This document shows, in pieces, positions 29,581-39,863 of a stretch of DNA of 64,000 nt. Each line of letters opens with the position of its first letter. Position 1 is the first letter of the stretch. The translations under genes and the position numbers were made by a program. The notes beneath the pieces were generated by a model. The model ran no database searches. It had not been told where the DNA came from and saw only the letters and a program-made list of their open reading frames with translations. This DNA comes from Pseudoalteromonas sp. CO133X (GTDB lineage Bacteria; Pseudomonadota; Gammaproteobacteria; Enterobacterales; Alteromonadaceae), in contig SGPE01000029.1 of assembly GCA_004208945.1 (NCBI GenBank), positions 1 to 64,000 on the forward strand, given 5' to 3'.

Positions 29581-31221
29581 TTACCAAATCATCCCAACAA
29601 ACTCAGGGTGATCGACAAATGGATTACGGTTACCTTGGTGCTCATATGCCGCTTGGTTGCGATCAAGCTCCAATTGACTAACAGGGTCCTCGTTGTGCCA
29701 TTTCAGTAGCATTGCGACTACCCAATTCTCAAATACTTGATTTGAAGTGCCGTTAAGTACAGCGTTACTGTAAGTAGTCTTATTTTGCCAACTTGCAATG
29801 ACATTTTGATAGCGTGTTGCCATATAGAAATAGGCTCTTGCAAAATCGCCTTTAAACTCATCAATAGGTTCAAATACAGTACCAGAGTAATTTAAAGAAC
29901 TCGCTGCGCTGCCCAATTTACTACCATTACTAGAGGTATAGCTTGCGCTTCCTACTTCACCAAATGGGTAGTTACTGCGTTTAGAGTTTACATAACCATC
30001 GGTTGCGAAAATGTGGTGTACATCAGAGTTCATAGGCTCAACAGTGCCACCAAACCAGCTTTTCGGAAAAGAGTGTTCACGGTTGTAGCAATCAGCTTCA
30101 CTGTTATAAGTACCACATTGATCGCTTACGGCTACATAGTTGTAGCTATCTTGACCTGTCGGGTTTTCTGAGTAGCGGTCTAGAATTGAGTTATCGTTTT
30201 CAAAATACTTATCGCGTGAGGCAATGTCATAAAAACTCCAAATAGCAGAGTAACCTTGTGAGTTGTGATCTTTAATAATGTTGTACAACTCTGTTTTTAG
30301 AGCATAGCCTGTAAGGCCTTGTGTAGTTACATAATAGCCTGTGGGATCAGGTGGTGTTGTACCGCCATCATCACCGCCGCCAGCGCTATCACCTAATGTA
30401 AACGGTGTAGCCTCTGAGCTTTGGAAGCTTGCGCCACTGGCAAGCACAGTTTGGCCTAGAGAGAGGTTGTAGCTGCCATTACCGAACGAGCAGCACATGC
30501 CATCACCGTAACTATCAAAAATAGTGAATGTGTAGTCACCATCAATTAAACAGGCTTGCTCATTATACTGAGTATTCGCTGCATAGCTGCCGCCAGATGC
30601 CACCGTACTGCCTTGGGCATTCGTTATTTGCCAACTTGTTTCTTCACCATAGTTGTCAGTTGTGAGCGCTAACGAAACTTGATTATCAGTGCAACTACCT
30701 GTCGGTGGTGGGGTTGTGCCTGTACTAGGTGCGAAATTATCAACATAAACCACTTCGCTGCCATCAAAACCTGCTACGTCGTAAAAACGTAAGCCAACAT
30801 TAATAGCGGTTGTTGTTGGAGCTGTGTACTGGTAGCTAATTTTTTGCCATTGATTGGTTAATGCTGAATTTGAATAATCTTGATAGCCATCAACCACTAA
30901 GCGTGCTTTCACACCACCTTCGGTATGGTAAACCCAAGCAGAAAACTCGTAGCTTTCGCCCGCAACAACATCAACGAGCTGCTGTAAATCGGTATTGCTT
31001 TGTGTGCCAGTGTTAACTGTGACTTGTGCTGAATACTCGCCAGAGTAAACCACATTGTTGTTAGCAGTAATGCTGATGCCACTATCAATCGTGCTCCAAG
31101 CTGTTGGTGTGTTTGCTGACCAAGTTTCAAAGTCTGCATTATGAATATTTGCAAACGCTGTGTTGCTTAAAAAAAGTAAGCTGCTAGTAAGTATGAGCTT
31201 TTTCTTAATCCCGTATGACAT
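29581..31221 (-). CDS. Secreted endonuclease I family nuclease with two accessory domains
   Basis: 546 residues. Signal peptide (about 1-24, ending NTAFA). A jelly-roll carbohydrate-binding-like domain (about 26-165; NADFETW, SGEYSAQV, VYVDNF). A Cys-rich domain (about 175-275) carries FDSYGDGMCC, often seen as an appended module on secreted hydrolases. Two Gly/Pro/Thr linkers. Finally an endonuclease I domain (about 295-546) has REHSFPKSWFGG, SDVHHIFATDGYVNSKRSNYPFG and the late DPVSQLELDRN. The metal-binding His of the HHIF/REHS region are present. It should degrade extracellular DNA (or RNA) for nutrients or biofilm remodelling. The length far exceeds plain EndA (about 235). Confidence 0.93.
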   Translation of the reverse strand: MSYGIKKKLILTSSLLFLSNTAFANIHNADFETWSANTPTAWSTIDSGISITANNNVVYSGEYSAQVTVNTGTQSNTDLQQLVDVVAGESYEFSAWVYHTEGGVKARLVVDGYQDYSNSALTNQWQKISYQYTAPTTTAINVGLRFYDVAGFDGSEVVYVDNFAPSTGTTPPPTGSCTDNQVSLALTTDNYGEETSWQITNAQGSTVASGGSYAANTQYNEQACLIDGDYTFTIFDSYGDGMCCSFGNGSYNLSLGQTVLASGASFQSSEATPFTLGDSAGGGDDGGTTPPDPTGYYVTTQGLTGYALKTELYNIIKDHNSQGYSAIWSFYDIASRDKYFENDNSILDRYSENPTGQDSYNYVAVSDQCGTYNSEADCYNREHSFPKSWFGGTVEPMNSDVHHIFATDGYVNSKRSNYPFGEVGSASYTSSNGSKLGSAASSLNYSGTVFEPIDEFKGDFARAYFYMATRYQNVIASWQNKTTYSNAVLNGTSNQVFENWVVAMLLKWHNEDPVSQLELDRNQAAYEHQGNRNPFVDHPEFVGMIW

Positions 31222-31496
31222 AGATTTTCCCTATTACGTGTTTTTAAATGGTGGACAATAGATGATAACAATGACAGGTTTTTTACAGAATTGATAATTT
31301 TTGGATTATTTTATATACGCATTTGTTAATTAAAATTTACATTTCTACATTGTTTATATTTTGCTCACTTTCTAGTTTTGTTCCTATTTCGGGTTTGCCG
31401 TGTTACTTCTAAAAGCACTGTTATAGTTTTGTGGTGTAAAGATCACCCGACTTCAACAGCAATAATCAAATAATAACAGCTTGTTTAGGGGTCAAA

Positions 31497-34427
31497 ATGA
31501 AGAAATATAATTTATTGGCGCATAGCGTTAAATTTGCTTTGTCATTAACTGCACTTTCTACTGTGGGTTATTCAGTCGCAGCTGAAGAGGGAGTAGATGA
31601 AGTCGAGCGAATTCAAGTCACAGGGTCTCGTATCGCAAAACCAAAGCTTTCTCAGCCTACGCCAATCGTAACAATTGGGGCGGCTGAAATAGCCAAAGCA
31701 GGTACACCAGATTTAGGGAGTATTCTAGCTGAGTTTCCGTCTATAGGCGCGACCGATACTCTCTTTGGTAATAATGATGACAATGATGATGCAGGTATCA
31801 GCTCTGCTGATTTAAGGCGCCTTGGAGCCGCACGTACACTTGTTTTGGTTAATGGCAAGCGCCATGTTGCAGGGTCGCCAGGGTCATCTCAGGTAGACTT
31901 ATCAACAATTCCAGCAGCACTTATTGACAGAATTGAAGTAATAACAGGAGGTGCATCGGCAGTATATGGTTCTGATGCGGTTTCCGGTGTTGTAAACGTG
32001 ATTCTAAAAGACAATTTCGATGGCTTACAATTAAAGGCATCAGTTGGTAATTCAACCGAAGGAGTCGGCTCTAAAAATACCTCATTAAGTATTTTAGCGG
32101 GGACAGATATTGCCGGCGGTCGGGGTAATATCACTTTCTTTGCTGGCAAAGACCATATTAACGAAGTGATGGCAAATGACTTACGCCAGTCGGATAACTG
32201 GGGAACAGTTGATAATCCGCTCAGTCAAGGCGAGGAAGATGGTATCCCTGATCGTTTATCGAGGCCTCGTGTTTATTCGGATCGTATAAGTGAAAATGGT
32301 GTGCTAAACCCATTTGGTGCGCTTGGTGAAATTACCACGTTTGCAGATAATGGCACACCTGAATTAATGCCAATTCGTGAGTTCACAAATAGCTTTGCAT
32401 TCGGTAATTTCCCTGATGGATGTGAGCACTGCTTTAAACTTCAAGACTATGAAAATGTATTACCTGAGCAGGATAAAATAACCATCGCATCAACACTTAA
32501 TTATAATATTACTGACAACCATACATTTTACAGTGACTTTAAGTTCGTTCGCTCAGACATTAAACAACAGTTTCAGCCATCTTTTCGCTTTGGTGATATA
32601 TTTATTAACGTAGCAGACAACCCTTACCTTGATGAAACGCTACGCCAGTCCTACCTTAACCAAGGTATTACAACAATAGAAATGTCTAAGTTTTTTGCTG
32701 AATTCGGTAATCGAAGTGCTGATAACCGCCGTGAGCTATTTCGATTTGTTGGTGGGGTGCAAGGCTTATTTACTCTAAGCCAAACTGATTTTAACTATGA
32801 TGTTTACTATGTATATGGGCAAACAGATAACCGTCGGAACTCATTAAACGATTTAATTTCAGGTAATCTTGATGCTGCGCTTGATGCTGTTATTAACCCT
32901 GATACGGGCGAAATAGTATGTCGCAATCAAGTACCCGACTTACAATTACCAGATGAGGATGGAAATGAGTATGTTAACCCTGCCACTTTAAATCCCGCAG
33001 ATTGTGTTCCATACAATGCGTTTGGTTTTGACCAAGCATCAGAGGCAGCAAAAGACTGGGTAACGGCCGATGTGTCGCGTACAGATGAAATAACGCAAGA
33101 ATTAATTGGCGGTAATATAACATTTGATACTGGGGAGTTTTTTGAGCTACCTGGCGGGCCAATCGGTTTAGCTGCTGGTTTTGAATACCGTGAAGAAACA
33201 TCAGAAACACGTACAGATGAGCTGACAAAATCAGGTGTTTTAGCACAGGCAGCTACACCCGATGCATTTGGTGAGTATGATGTAACTGAAGGTTTTATAG
33301 AGGTGAGCTTGCCTTTATTGGCAAACCTTGCTTACGCGAAAGAACTTACCTTAGATGCCGCATATCGTTATGCTGATTACTCGCATGCTGGCGATACTGA
33401 CGCGTGGAAGGTTGGTGTGTTGTATCAGCCTATTGAGGATATTCGTTTGCGAGGTACTTATGGTCAAGCGGTGCGTGCCCCGAATATAGCCGAAGCCTTC
33501 TCACCGATCTCTCCAGGCTTTGGCCGTGTAGCCGATCCATGCGATGCTGATAGTATTCTCGATAACCCTAATCGCGTTGCTAATTGTGCAGCAATCGGCA
33601 TACCAGCAGGCTTTGAAGCAAACGATAATGCGAGTATAGATACTATTAGTGGTGGTAACTCTGAACTTGAATCTGAAACCTCAACCTCATTTACGGCAGG
33701 TATCGTTTGGACACCGAGCTTTTTTGAAAACTTTTCAATGACCCTTGATTACTATGATATTGAAATAGAAGACGCAATTTCATTTATCGCGACACAAAGT
33801 ATTGCTGATAATTGTGTAGATGCCCCAGGAGGCCCGGACGAAAGTTTTTGCTCGCAAGTTGAGCGAGACCCTACAACGAATAATGTGACTTTAGTTCGAT
33901 CTGGCTTTTTAAATGCAGCAGCTTTGACAACTAGAGGCCTTGAAGCTGACTTTGATTACAGTATGAAGCTGTCTGATTATGGTTTGGCAGGGGATTTAAG
34001 TTTAAACTTATTTGTAAATCATCTTTTAGAGCTAGAGGTTTTTGAGTTCCAAAGTCGACCAGATAAAGTAAATGTGGAAGACGGTGAAGTGGGGGATCCT
34101 GAATGGCAAGCTCGCTTTTCAGCAACCTATGCTATTAACGATTTAGTTGTAAACTGGTCATCACGTTTAATAGATCGTTCTGCTCGTATCGACCTATCAC
34201 CTGAAGGGGATATACCTGAAGATTTGAGCCCTGCCTTTGTGGGATCAATCGTGACCCATGACTTGTCTGCTAGCTACCAGTTATTTCAAAACACGCGAGT
34301 TGGTTTAGGTATTCGTAACTTAACCGATAAATTACCACCAGCTTATATTGCAGCCAGTGGAGCTAATGATGCAATTTACGATGCTATTGGTCGTCGTTTT
34401 TTTGCAAATGTTGTTATTGATTTTTAA
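31497..34427 (+). CDS. TonB-dependent outer-membrane receptor (second copy)
   Basis: 976 residues. Signal peptide to about 29 (VGYSVAAEEG), TonB-box-like VERIQVTGSRIAK, plug (about 50-165; DLRRLGAARTLVLVNGKRH, GGASAVYGSDAVSGVVNVI), then a barrel ending in hydrophobic-F (NVVIDF). It clearly shares ancestry with the receptor at 24779 in plug and barrel landmarks (AYRYADYS, RAPNIAE, WQARF). Divergently transcribed from the secreted nuclease across 275 bp, so the two may share control. Substrate unknown. Confidence 0.95.
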   Translation: MKKYNLLAHSVKFALSLTALSTVGYSVAAEEGVDEVERIQVTGSRIAKPKLSQPTPIVTIGAAEIAKAGTPDLGSILAEFPSIGATDTLFGNNDDNDDAGISSADLRRLGAARTLVLVNGKRHVAGSPGSSQVDLSTIPAALIDRIEVITGGASAVYGSDAVSGVVNVILKDNFDGLQLKASVGNSTEGVGSKNTSLSILAGTDIAGGRGNITFFAGKDHINEVMANDLRQSDNWGTVDNPLSQGEEDGIPDRLSRPRVYSDRISENGVLNPFGALGEITTFADNGTPELMPIREFTNSFAFGNFPDGCEHCFKLQDYENVLPEQDKITIASTLNYNITDNHTFYSDFKFVRSDIKQQFQPSFRFGDIFINVADNPYLDETLRQSYLNQGITTIEMSKFFAEFGNRSADNRRELFRFVGGVQGLFTLSQTDFNYDVYYVYGQTDNRRNSLNDLISGNLDAALDAVINPDTGEIVCRNQVPDLQLPDEDGNEYVNPATLNPADCVPYNAFGFDQASEAAKDWVTADVSRTDEITQELIGGNITFDTGEFFELPGGPIGLAAGFEYREETSETRTDELTKSGVLAQAATPDAFGEYDVTEGFIEVSLPLLANLAYAKELTLDAAYRYADYSHAGDTDAWKVGVLYQPIEDIRLRGTYGQAVRAPNIAEAFSPISPGFGRVADPCDADSILDNPNRVANCAAIGIPAGFEANDNASIDTISGGNSELESETSTSFTAGIVWTPSFFENFSMTLDYYDIEIEDAISFIATQSIADNCVDAPGGPDESFCSQVERDPTTNNVTLVRSGFLNAAALTTRGLEADFDYSMKLSDYGLAGDLSLNLFVNHLLELEVFEFQSRPDKVNVEDGEVGDPEWQARFSATYAINDLVVNWSSRLIDRSARIDLSPEGDIPEDLSPAFVGSIVTHDLSASYQLFQNTRVGLGIRNLTDKLPPAYIAASGANDAIYDAIGRRFFANVVIDF

Positions 34428-34447
34428 GTAAAAATCCGTTTAAACAA

Positions 34448-34482
34448 AAAGACACTTACTTATATGTTAGTGTCTTTTTTTT
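34448..34482 (+). terminator. Terminator after second receptor
   Basis: AAAGACACT...AGTGTCTTT stem with a 12-nt loop, followed by eight T, 21 bp past the receptor stop. Confidence 0.88.
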
Positions 34483-34686
34483 AGTTATTTATAAAATTAA
34501 TAACTAAATGGAATATCAAAGCAGATTCTATTCTTTTTTAATCGCGCGAGACCTCGTTATTCTTCACGCTTAGATAAACCTTTAAAGCGTTTTTATTTAG
34601 TCTTTAAAGTCGAAAAAATTGTTCGCGAAATGACAGTAGCAAGTTCGTTTCGCAGTTAACTTTTCAGGGTTACGAGGAATAAATTC

Positions 34687-36498
34687 ATGTTGTTAAGTCA
34701 ACTAAATGCAGCGGCGAGCCCGCTATCGCAAGAGCAAGTACAAAAGCTGCAAGGCTTAGTGGCTGAACTTAATCCAATTCAGCAAGCGTGGGTAAGTGGT
34801 TACTTAGCTGCGAGTGCCAACGCAGGTGCATTAACCGGTGGTGTTACTGCCGCTCCAGCTGCAGGTGATGCACCGCTGACTATTTTATACGGCTCTCAAA
34901 CGGGTAACGCTAAAGGCGTGGCGAGCAAGTTAAAAGAACAAGCAGAGTCACGTGGTCTATCGGTTAAGCTAGTCAACATGGCTGACTACAAGCCAACTGC
35001 CCTGAAAAAAGAAAAGTTCATCATGGTTGTTGTTTCAACTTACGGTGAGGGTGAGCCACCTGAAGATGCTGAAAGCCTGCATGAGTTTTTAGCGACTAAA
35101 AAAGCACCAAAACTAGATGGTGTTAAAGTTGCTGTGATTGGGTTAGGTGACTCAAGCTACGAATTCTTCTGCCAAACAGCAAAAGATTTTGAAGAGCGTT
35201 TTAACAAGCTTGGCGCAGAAACTATTTTCCAGCGTGCCGACTTAGATGTTGATTACGATGATGAAGCTGCTAAGTGGATTGATGGTGCACTTGATGCGTT
35301 TGAACCTGATCTTAAAGCGCAGCAACAAGCAAGTGGTGGTCAAGTTGTGGCAATGCCATTTGGTGCAGCGGCACCAGCAGCAAGTCAATACACCAAGCAA
35401 AATCCATTTGCTGCAGAGCTAAGCGTTGTGCAAAAAATTACCGGTCGTGATTCAAGCAAAGATGTGCGTCATGTAGAAATTTCATTAGAAGGTTCAGACA
35501 TCACTTATACACCGGGTGATTCGCTAGGCGTTTACTTCTTAAATGACGAAGCACTTGTTGATGAAGTACTTACGCTTACACAAATCGATGCATCTAGCAC
35601 GGTTAAACTCGGCGACGAAGAACTAACTATTCGTGATGCATTAATCGAAAAATTAGAATTAACTCAGTCATACCCAGGCTTTGTTGAAAAATACGCAACA
35701 GCAACGGGCAACCCTGAATTATTAAAGTTAGTTGAAGATAAAGCGGCAATGCGTGAGTACATCGAACCTCGCCAAATCTTCGATATTATTCGTCAAAACC
35801 CAGCTCAGCTTGAAGCACAAACCTTAGTAGACTGCTTACGTAAACTACAAGCACGTTTATATTCGATTGCATCTAGCCAAGCAGAAGTTGAAGAAGAAGT
35901 TCATTTAACTGTGGGTCTGGTTGAGTTTGATGCATTCGGTAGCGAGCATTTAGGTGGTTGTTCTGGCTATTTAGCACGTCGCGCACAAGAAGGCTGTAAA
36001 GTAAAAGTATTTAGCGAGCACAACGATAACTTCCGTTTACCGGCTAATGATGAAACGCCCATTATCATGGTAGGTCCAGGGACGGGTATTGCCCCATTCC
36101 GTGCGTTTTTACAAGAGCGTGATGCTCGTGAAGCAAGTGGTAAAAACTGGTTATTCTTTGGTAACCCACACTTTACTCAAGACTTCTTATATCAAGTTGA
36201 AATTCAAGGTTACTTGAAGTCAGGTTTACTGACTAAAGTAGATGTGGCGTTTAGCCGTGACCAAGCGGAAAAAGTATATGTTCAAGACAAACTTCGCAAA
36301 AACAGCCAAGAAGTATTTGCTTGGTTAGAAGCGGGTGCACATTTGTATATCTGTGGTGATGCAAACCGTATGGCGAAAGATGTTCATCAGGCGCTTGTAG
36401 ACATTATCAAAGAAAATAGCGGCAAAGATGATGAACAAGCTGAGCAATACTTAAAAGATTTACGTAGCGCAAATCGCTATCAGAAAGACGTGTACTAA
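34687..36498 (+). CDS. cysJ: Sulfite reductase flavoprotein alpha subunit
   Basis: 603 residues, like E. coli CysJ (599). Flavodoxin domain (about 65-205; ILYGSQTGNAKGVA for FMN), then an FAD-binding reductase part (RLYSIASSQAE, about 395; GGCSGYLA) and the NADPH site (IIMVGPGTGIAPFRAFLQER; YICGDANRMAKDV). It passes electrons from NADPH to CysI. First gene of cysJIH. The upstream 200 bp presumably hold a CysB-controlled promoter, but no site could be assigned with confidence. Confidence 0.98.
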   Translation: MLLSQLNAAASPLSQEQVQKLQGLVAELNPIQQAWVSGYLAASANAGALTGGVTAAPAAGDAPLTILYGSQTGNAKGVASKLKEQAESRGLSVKLVNMADYKPTALKKEKFIMVVVSTYGEGEPPEDAESLHEFLATKKAPKLDGVKVAVIGLGDSSYEFFCQTAKDFEERFNKLGAETIFQRADLDVDYDDEAAKWIDGALDAFEPDLKAQQQASGGQVVAMPFGAAAPAASQYTKQNPFAAELSVVQKITGRDSSKDVRHVEISLEGSDITYTPGDSLGVYFLNDEALVDEVLTLTQIDASSTVKLGDEELTIRDALIEKLELTQSYPGFVEKYATATGNPELLKLVEDKAAMREYIEPRQIFDIIRQNPAQLEAQTLVDCLRKLQARLYSIASSQAEVEEEVHLTVGLVEFDAFGSEHLGGCSGYLARRAQEGCKVKVFSEHNDNFRLPANDETPIIMVGPGTGIAPFRAFLQERDAREASGKNWLFFGNPHFTQDFLYQVEIQGYLKSGLLTKVDVAFSRDQAEKVYVQDKLRKNSQEVFAWLEAGAHLYICGDANRMAKDVHQALVDIIKENSGKDDEQAEQYLKDLRSANRYQKDVY

Positions 36499-36546
36499 TC
36501 ACGTTTAAAGCTAACAGCCGTCACTGTAACAAATTTAGGAAATACC

Positions 36547-38244
36547 ATGAGCGAACAAGACAAAAACGTAAAGCTTTCTGATAACGAGCGTTTGAAAAGA
36601 GAAAGTAACTTTTTACGTGGCACAATTGAGCAAGATTTAAAAGACGAGATCACCGGTGGTTTCACTGCTGATAACTTCCAACTGATCCGTTTCCACGGCA
36701 TGTATCAGCAAGATGACCGTGATATTCGCCCTGAGCGCGCTAAACAAAAATTAGAGCCGTTACATAACGTAATGTTACGTGCTCGTATGCCTGGCGGTAT
36801 CATCAAGCCAGAGCAATGGTTAGCGATTGATAAGTTTGCTGAAGAGAAAACCAGCTATGGCAGCATTCGTTTAACCACGCGTCAAACGTTCCAGTTCCAT
36901 GGTGTGCTTAAGCCAAATATTAAAGGCATGCACCAAATGCTTAATAGCGTGGGCATTGATTCAATTGCAACGGCGGGCGACGTAAACCGAAACGTATTAT
37001 GTACAACGAACCCTGTTGAGTCTGAGCTTCACCAAGAAGCGTACGAGTGGGCAGCGAAGATCTCTGAGCACCTGTTACCAAAAACCAAAGCATACGCTGA
37101 AATTTGGTTAGATGGTGAAAAGAGCGAAACCACAGAAGAGCCAATTTTAGGTTCAACTTACTTACCGCGAAAGTTTAAAACCACTGTGACAATTCCACCG
37201 AACAATGAAGTGGATGTGCATGCTAACGACTTAAACTTTGTGGCAATTGCAGAAAACGGCAAGTTAGTTGGTTTTAACGTGTTAGTGGGTGGTGGTCTTG
37301 CGATGACTCACGGTGATACAGCAACGTATCCTCGTAAAGCGGATGACTTTGGTTTCATTCCACTTGAGCACACGTTGAAAATTGCTGAACACGTGGTGTC
37401 TGTACAACGTGATTGGGGTAACCGCTCAAACCGTAAAAATGCAAAAACTAAATACACACTAGACCGTGTAGGTTCTGATGTATTTAAAGCAGAAGTTGAA
37501 AAACGTGCCGGTGTTCAATTTCAGCAAAGCCGCCCGTATGAGTTCACTCACCGTGGTGACCGTATCGGTTGGGTTGAAGGTATTGATGGTAAGCACCACT
37601 TAACGCTGTTTATCCAAAGTGGCCGTATTTTAGATTACCCAAATCAACCTCTTAAAACAGGCTGTCGTAAAATTGCTGAAATTCACCAAGGTGATTTCCG
37701 CATGACTGCAAACCAAAACTTAATCATCGCAGGTGTTCCGGCTGATCAAAAAGCGGTAATCGAAGAAATTGCTCGCAACCATGGCTTAATTGATGACAGC
37801 CATACAGAGCAGCGTAAAAACTCAATGGCGTGTGTGGCATTACCAACCTGTCCGTTAGCGATGGCTGAAGCTGAGCGTTATTTACCAAGCTTAATTGAGA
37901 AAACTGAAGCGTTATTAGCTAAGCACGGCATCAGCGATGACAACATTATCATGCGTGTTGTGGGTTGTCCGAATGGCTGTGGCCGCGCAATGTTGGCAGA
38001 AGCGGGTCTGGTTGGCAAAGGTCCGGGTAAATACAACGTGTACTTAGGTGGTAACCGCGAAGGCACGCGTATTCCAAAATTGTATTTAGAAAATGTTGGC
38101 GAAGACATCTACCTAGAGGCATTCGATAAGCTTATTGGCCAATGGGCAAGTGAGCGTAATGAAGGCGAGTGTTTTGGTGATTTTGTAATTCGCAAAGGCA
38201 TTGTTGCTGAAGTTAAAGTTTCAGTAACCGATTTTCACGCATAA
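36547..38244 (+). CDS. cysI: Sulfite reductase hemoprotein beta subunit
   Basis: 565 residues. Two sulfite/nitrite reductase repeats ([13 protein letters not shown], about 115) and the four cysteines that bridge the 4Fe-4S cluster and siroheme: C-x5-C in CVALPTCP (about 426-432) and C-x3-C in [11 protein letters not shown] (about 472-476). It reduces sulfite to sulfide with six electrons supplied by CysJ. It lies 48 bp after cysJ. Confidence 0.98.
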   Translation: MSEQDKNVKLSDNERLKRESNFLRGTIEQDLKDEITGGFTADNFQLIRFHGMYQQDDRDIRPERAKQKLEPLHNVMLRARMPGGIIKPEQWLAIDKFAEEKTSYGSIRLTTRQTFQFHGVLKPNIKGMHQMLNSVGIDSIATAGDVNRNVLCTTNPVESELHQEAYEWAAKISEHLLPKTKAYAEIWLDGEKSETTEEPILGSTYLPRKFKTTVTIPPNNEVDVHANDLNFVAIAENGKLVGFNVLVGGGLAMTHGDTATYPRKADDFGFIPLEHTLKIAEHVVSVQRDWGNRSNRKNAKTKYTLDRVGSDVFKAEVEKRAGVQFQQSRPYEFTHRGDRIGWVEGIDGKHHLTLFIQSGRILDYPNQPLKTGCRKIAEIHQGDFRMTANQNLIIAGVPADQKAVIEEIARNHGLIDDSHTEQRKNSMACVALPTCPLAMAEAERYLPSLIEKTEALLAKHGISDDNIIMRVVGCPNGCGRAMLAEAGLVGKGPGKYNVYLGGNREGTRIPKLYLENVGEDIYLEAFDKLIGQWASERNEGECFGDFVIRKGIVAEVKVSVTDFHA

Positions 38245-38282
38245 TTTTATAAGCGACACCGCTTTAAGGTTTGGAATTAACC

Positions 38283-39023
38283 ATGAGTGAATTTAAAAAC
38301 ATCTTAACGATGAGCAAAGAAGACCAAACAGCTATGCTGGCTGATATTAATGGTCTTCTGGCTGATAAAAGTGCAGAGGAGCGTGTTGCGTGGGCACTTG
38401 AAAACTTACCAAGCACGCACTTTTTGTCGTCGAGCTTTGGTATTCAAGCGGCGGTGATGTTGCATTTAGTGACATCGCAGCAGCCAGATATTCCTGTGGT
38501 ACTGACTGACACTGGTTATTTGTTCCCTGAAACCTATCAGTTCATCGAGCAAATGACGGAGCGACTTTCGCTTAATCTTAAAGTTTATAAAGCCCAGCTT
38601 AGCCCGGCGTGGCAAGAAGCGAAGTTTGGTAAACTTTGGGAACAAGGTGAAGCCGGTATTAAGCAGTACAATCAACTGAATAAAGTTGAGCCGATGACCC
38701 GTGCTTTAAACGAGCTTGAAGCGGGTACGTGGTTTAGTGGTTTGCGCCGCGGGCAATCATCTAGTCGTGCTGACAAGCAAATTGTTGAAATTAGCCGTGG
38801 TACTGTGAAAGTGTATCCACTTATTGAGTGGAACAACCGAGATATTTTTCAGTATCTAACTAAACATGATTTACCCTATCACCCACTTTGGGAGCAAGGT
38901 TATGTATCTATGGGCGATGTTCATACAACCCGTAAACTTGAACCAGGCATGACAGAAGAAGAAACGCGTTTCTTCGGTTTAAACCGTGAATGTGGCTTGC
39001 ACATTGATGGTGATGGTATTTAA
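38283..39023 (+). CDS. cysH: Phosphoadenosine phosphosulfate (PAPS) reductase
   Basis: 246 residues from ATG 38283, about the E. coli length (244). An in-frame TTG four codons earlier is less likely. PP-loop-related [14 protein letters not shown] (about 41-54), [20 protein letters not shown] and the catalytic C-terminal [11 protein letters not shown] are all present. The Cys pairs typical of APS reductases are missing, so it uses PAPS with thioredoxin. It makes the sulfite used by CysJI. Confidence 0.97.
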   Translation: MSEFKNILTMSKEDQTAMLADINGLLADKSAEERVAWALENLPSTHFLSSSFGIQAAVMLHLVTSQQPDIPVVLTDTGYLFPETYQFIEQMTERLSLNLKVYKAQLSPAWQEAKFGKLWEQGEAGIKQYNQLNKVEPMTRALNELEAGTWFSGLRRGQSSSRADKQIVEISRGTVKVYPLIEWNNRDIFQYLTKHDLPYHPLWEQGYVSMGDVHTTRKLEPGMTEEETRFFGLNRECGLHIDGDGI

Positions 39024-39050
39024 TCCTATTTTCCTATCAGAAAATTCATA

Positions 39051-39077
39051 AAGCGCGACTTAGGTTGCGCTTTTTTT
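39051..39077 (+). terminator. Terminator of cysJIH
   Basis: AAGCGC/GCGCTT stem with a 9-nt loop, followed by seven T, 28 bp past the cysH stop. Confidence 0.9.
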
Positions 39078-39125
39078 GTGTCTTTTGTGTACAATTCGCG
39101 GCTTAGTAGTAGCATGGGGTCGTCG

Positions 39126-39848
39126 ATGAGTCGTTTTGTAGTTTTCTTATTTTTTGTAGTACCGTTTTGCCAGTCAGAAGTATTGCGGGTTGGGCTACCA
39201 GACAGCGATTACCCTCCCTATCATTTTATGAATGCCGAACAAGGCGGTATTGTTCAGGACATACTGCAACGCTTTAGTGAGCAATATGCTATTGAGGTAC
39301 AGTATTCGTATGCGCCAGAAAAGCGCTCGCAGAAAATGCTTGATGATGGGTTACTCGATGGGCGCATTGAATCTATAGATTGGTATACAGGGAGTAACCA
39401 GTACTATTGGAGTGAGGCGATTAGCTTTGTAGAGGATGTGTTAGTCATGCCATATGGCTGCCATATACCACCCATAGATGAGCTAATAGGCTATGTATTT
39501 ATGGGTCGTTATGCTTATACTTATCCCGAATTTGAGCATTATTTTGACAGCGGGGTGATGCACCGTGAGAATTTTTATTCAGAACGAGAGATGCTCTTAG
39601 CATTAATGGACTGGGATCATAATCAGCGTATTGCCGTTATTTCTCTAGATGCATTAAACTGGTATGTGAGCCGAGATGAAGTATTCAAAAAATTAACTGT
39701 AAGCACCTATAACGTGGGAAAAGCGCCACTTCAATTACAGTTTTCAGCAACAGCAAAAACATCTTTAATCAAAGAGCAGTTTAATGACTTTATAAAAAGT
39801 CTTAAAGCCTCAGGAGAATTTGCTAAGATTGTAAGTCGCTATCAATAG
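39126..39848 (+). CDS. Periplasmic solute-binding (SBP_bac_3-like) protein
   Basis: 240 residues from ATG 39126, which gives a clean signal peptide (SRFVVFLFFVVPFCQS) and has GGGG 7 bp upstream. A GTG at 39078 and an ATG at 39114 are in frame but worse. The mature part starts EVLRVGLPDSDYPPYHF, the typical first strand of amino-acid-type periplasmic binding folds, with MLDDGLLDGRIESIDW and the usual C-terminal NDFIKSLKASGEFAKIV. No ABC permease genes follow, so ligand and partner are unknown. Such orphan proteins may act as sensors or have lost transport. Confidence 0.8.
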   Translation: MSRFVVFLFFVVPFCQSEVLRVGLPDSDYPPYHFMNAEQGGIVQDILQRFSEQYAIEVQYSYAPEKRSQKMLDDGLLDGRIESIDWYTGSNQYYWSEAISFVEDVLVMPYGCHIPPIDELIGYVFMGRYAYTYPEFEHYFDSGVMHRENFYSEREMLLALMDWDHNQRIAVISLDALNWYVSRDEVFKKLTVSTYNVGKAPLQLQFSATAKTSLIKEQFNDFIKSLKASGEFAKIVSRYQ

Positions 39849-39863
39849 TAGGTAAATGGAAGG

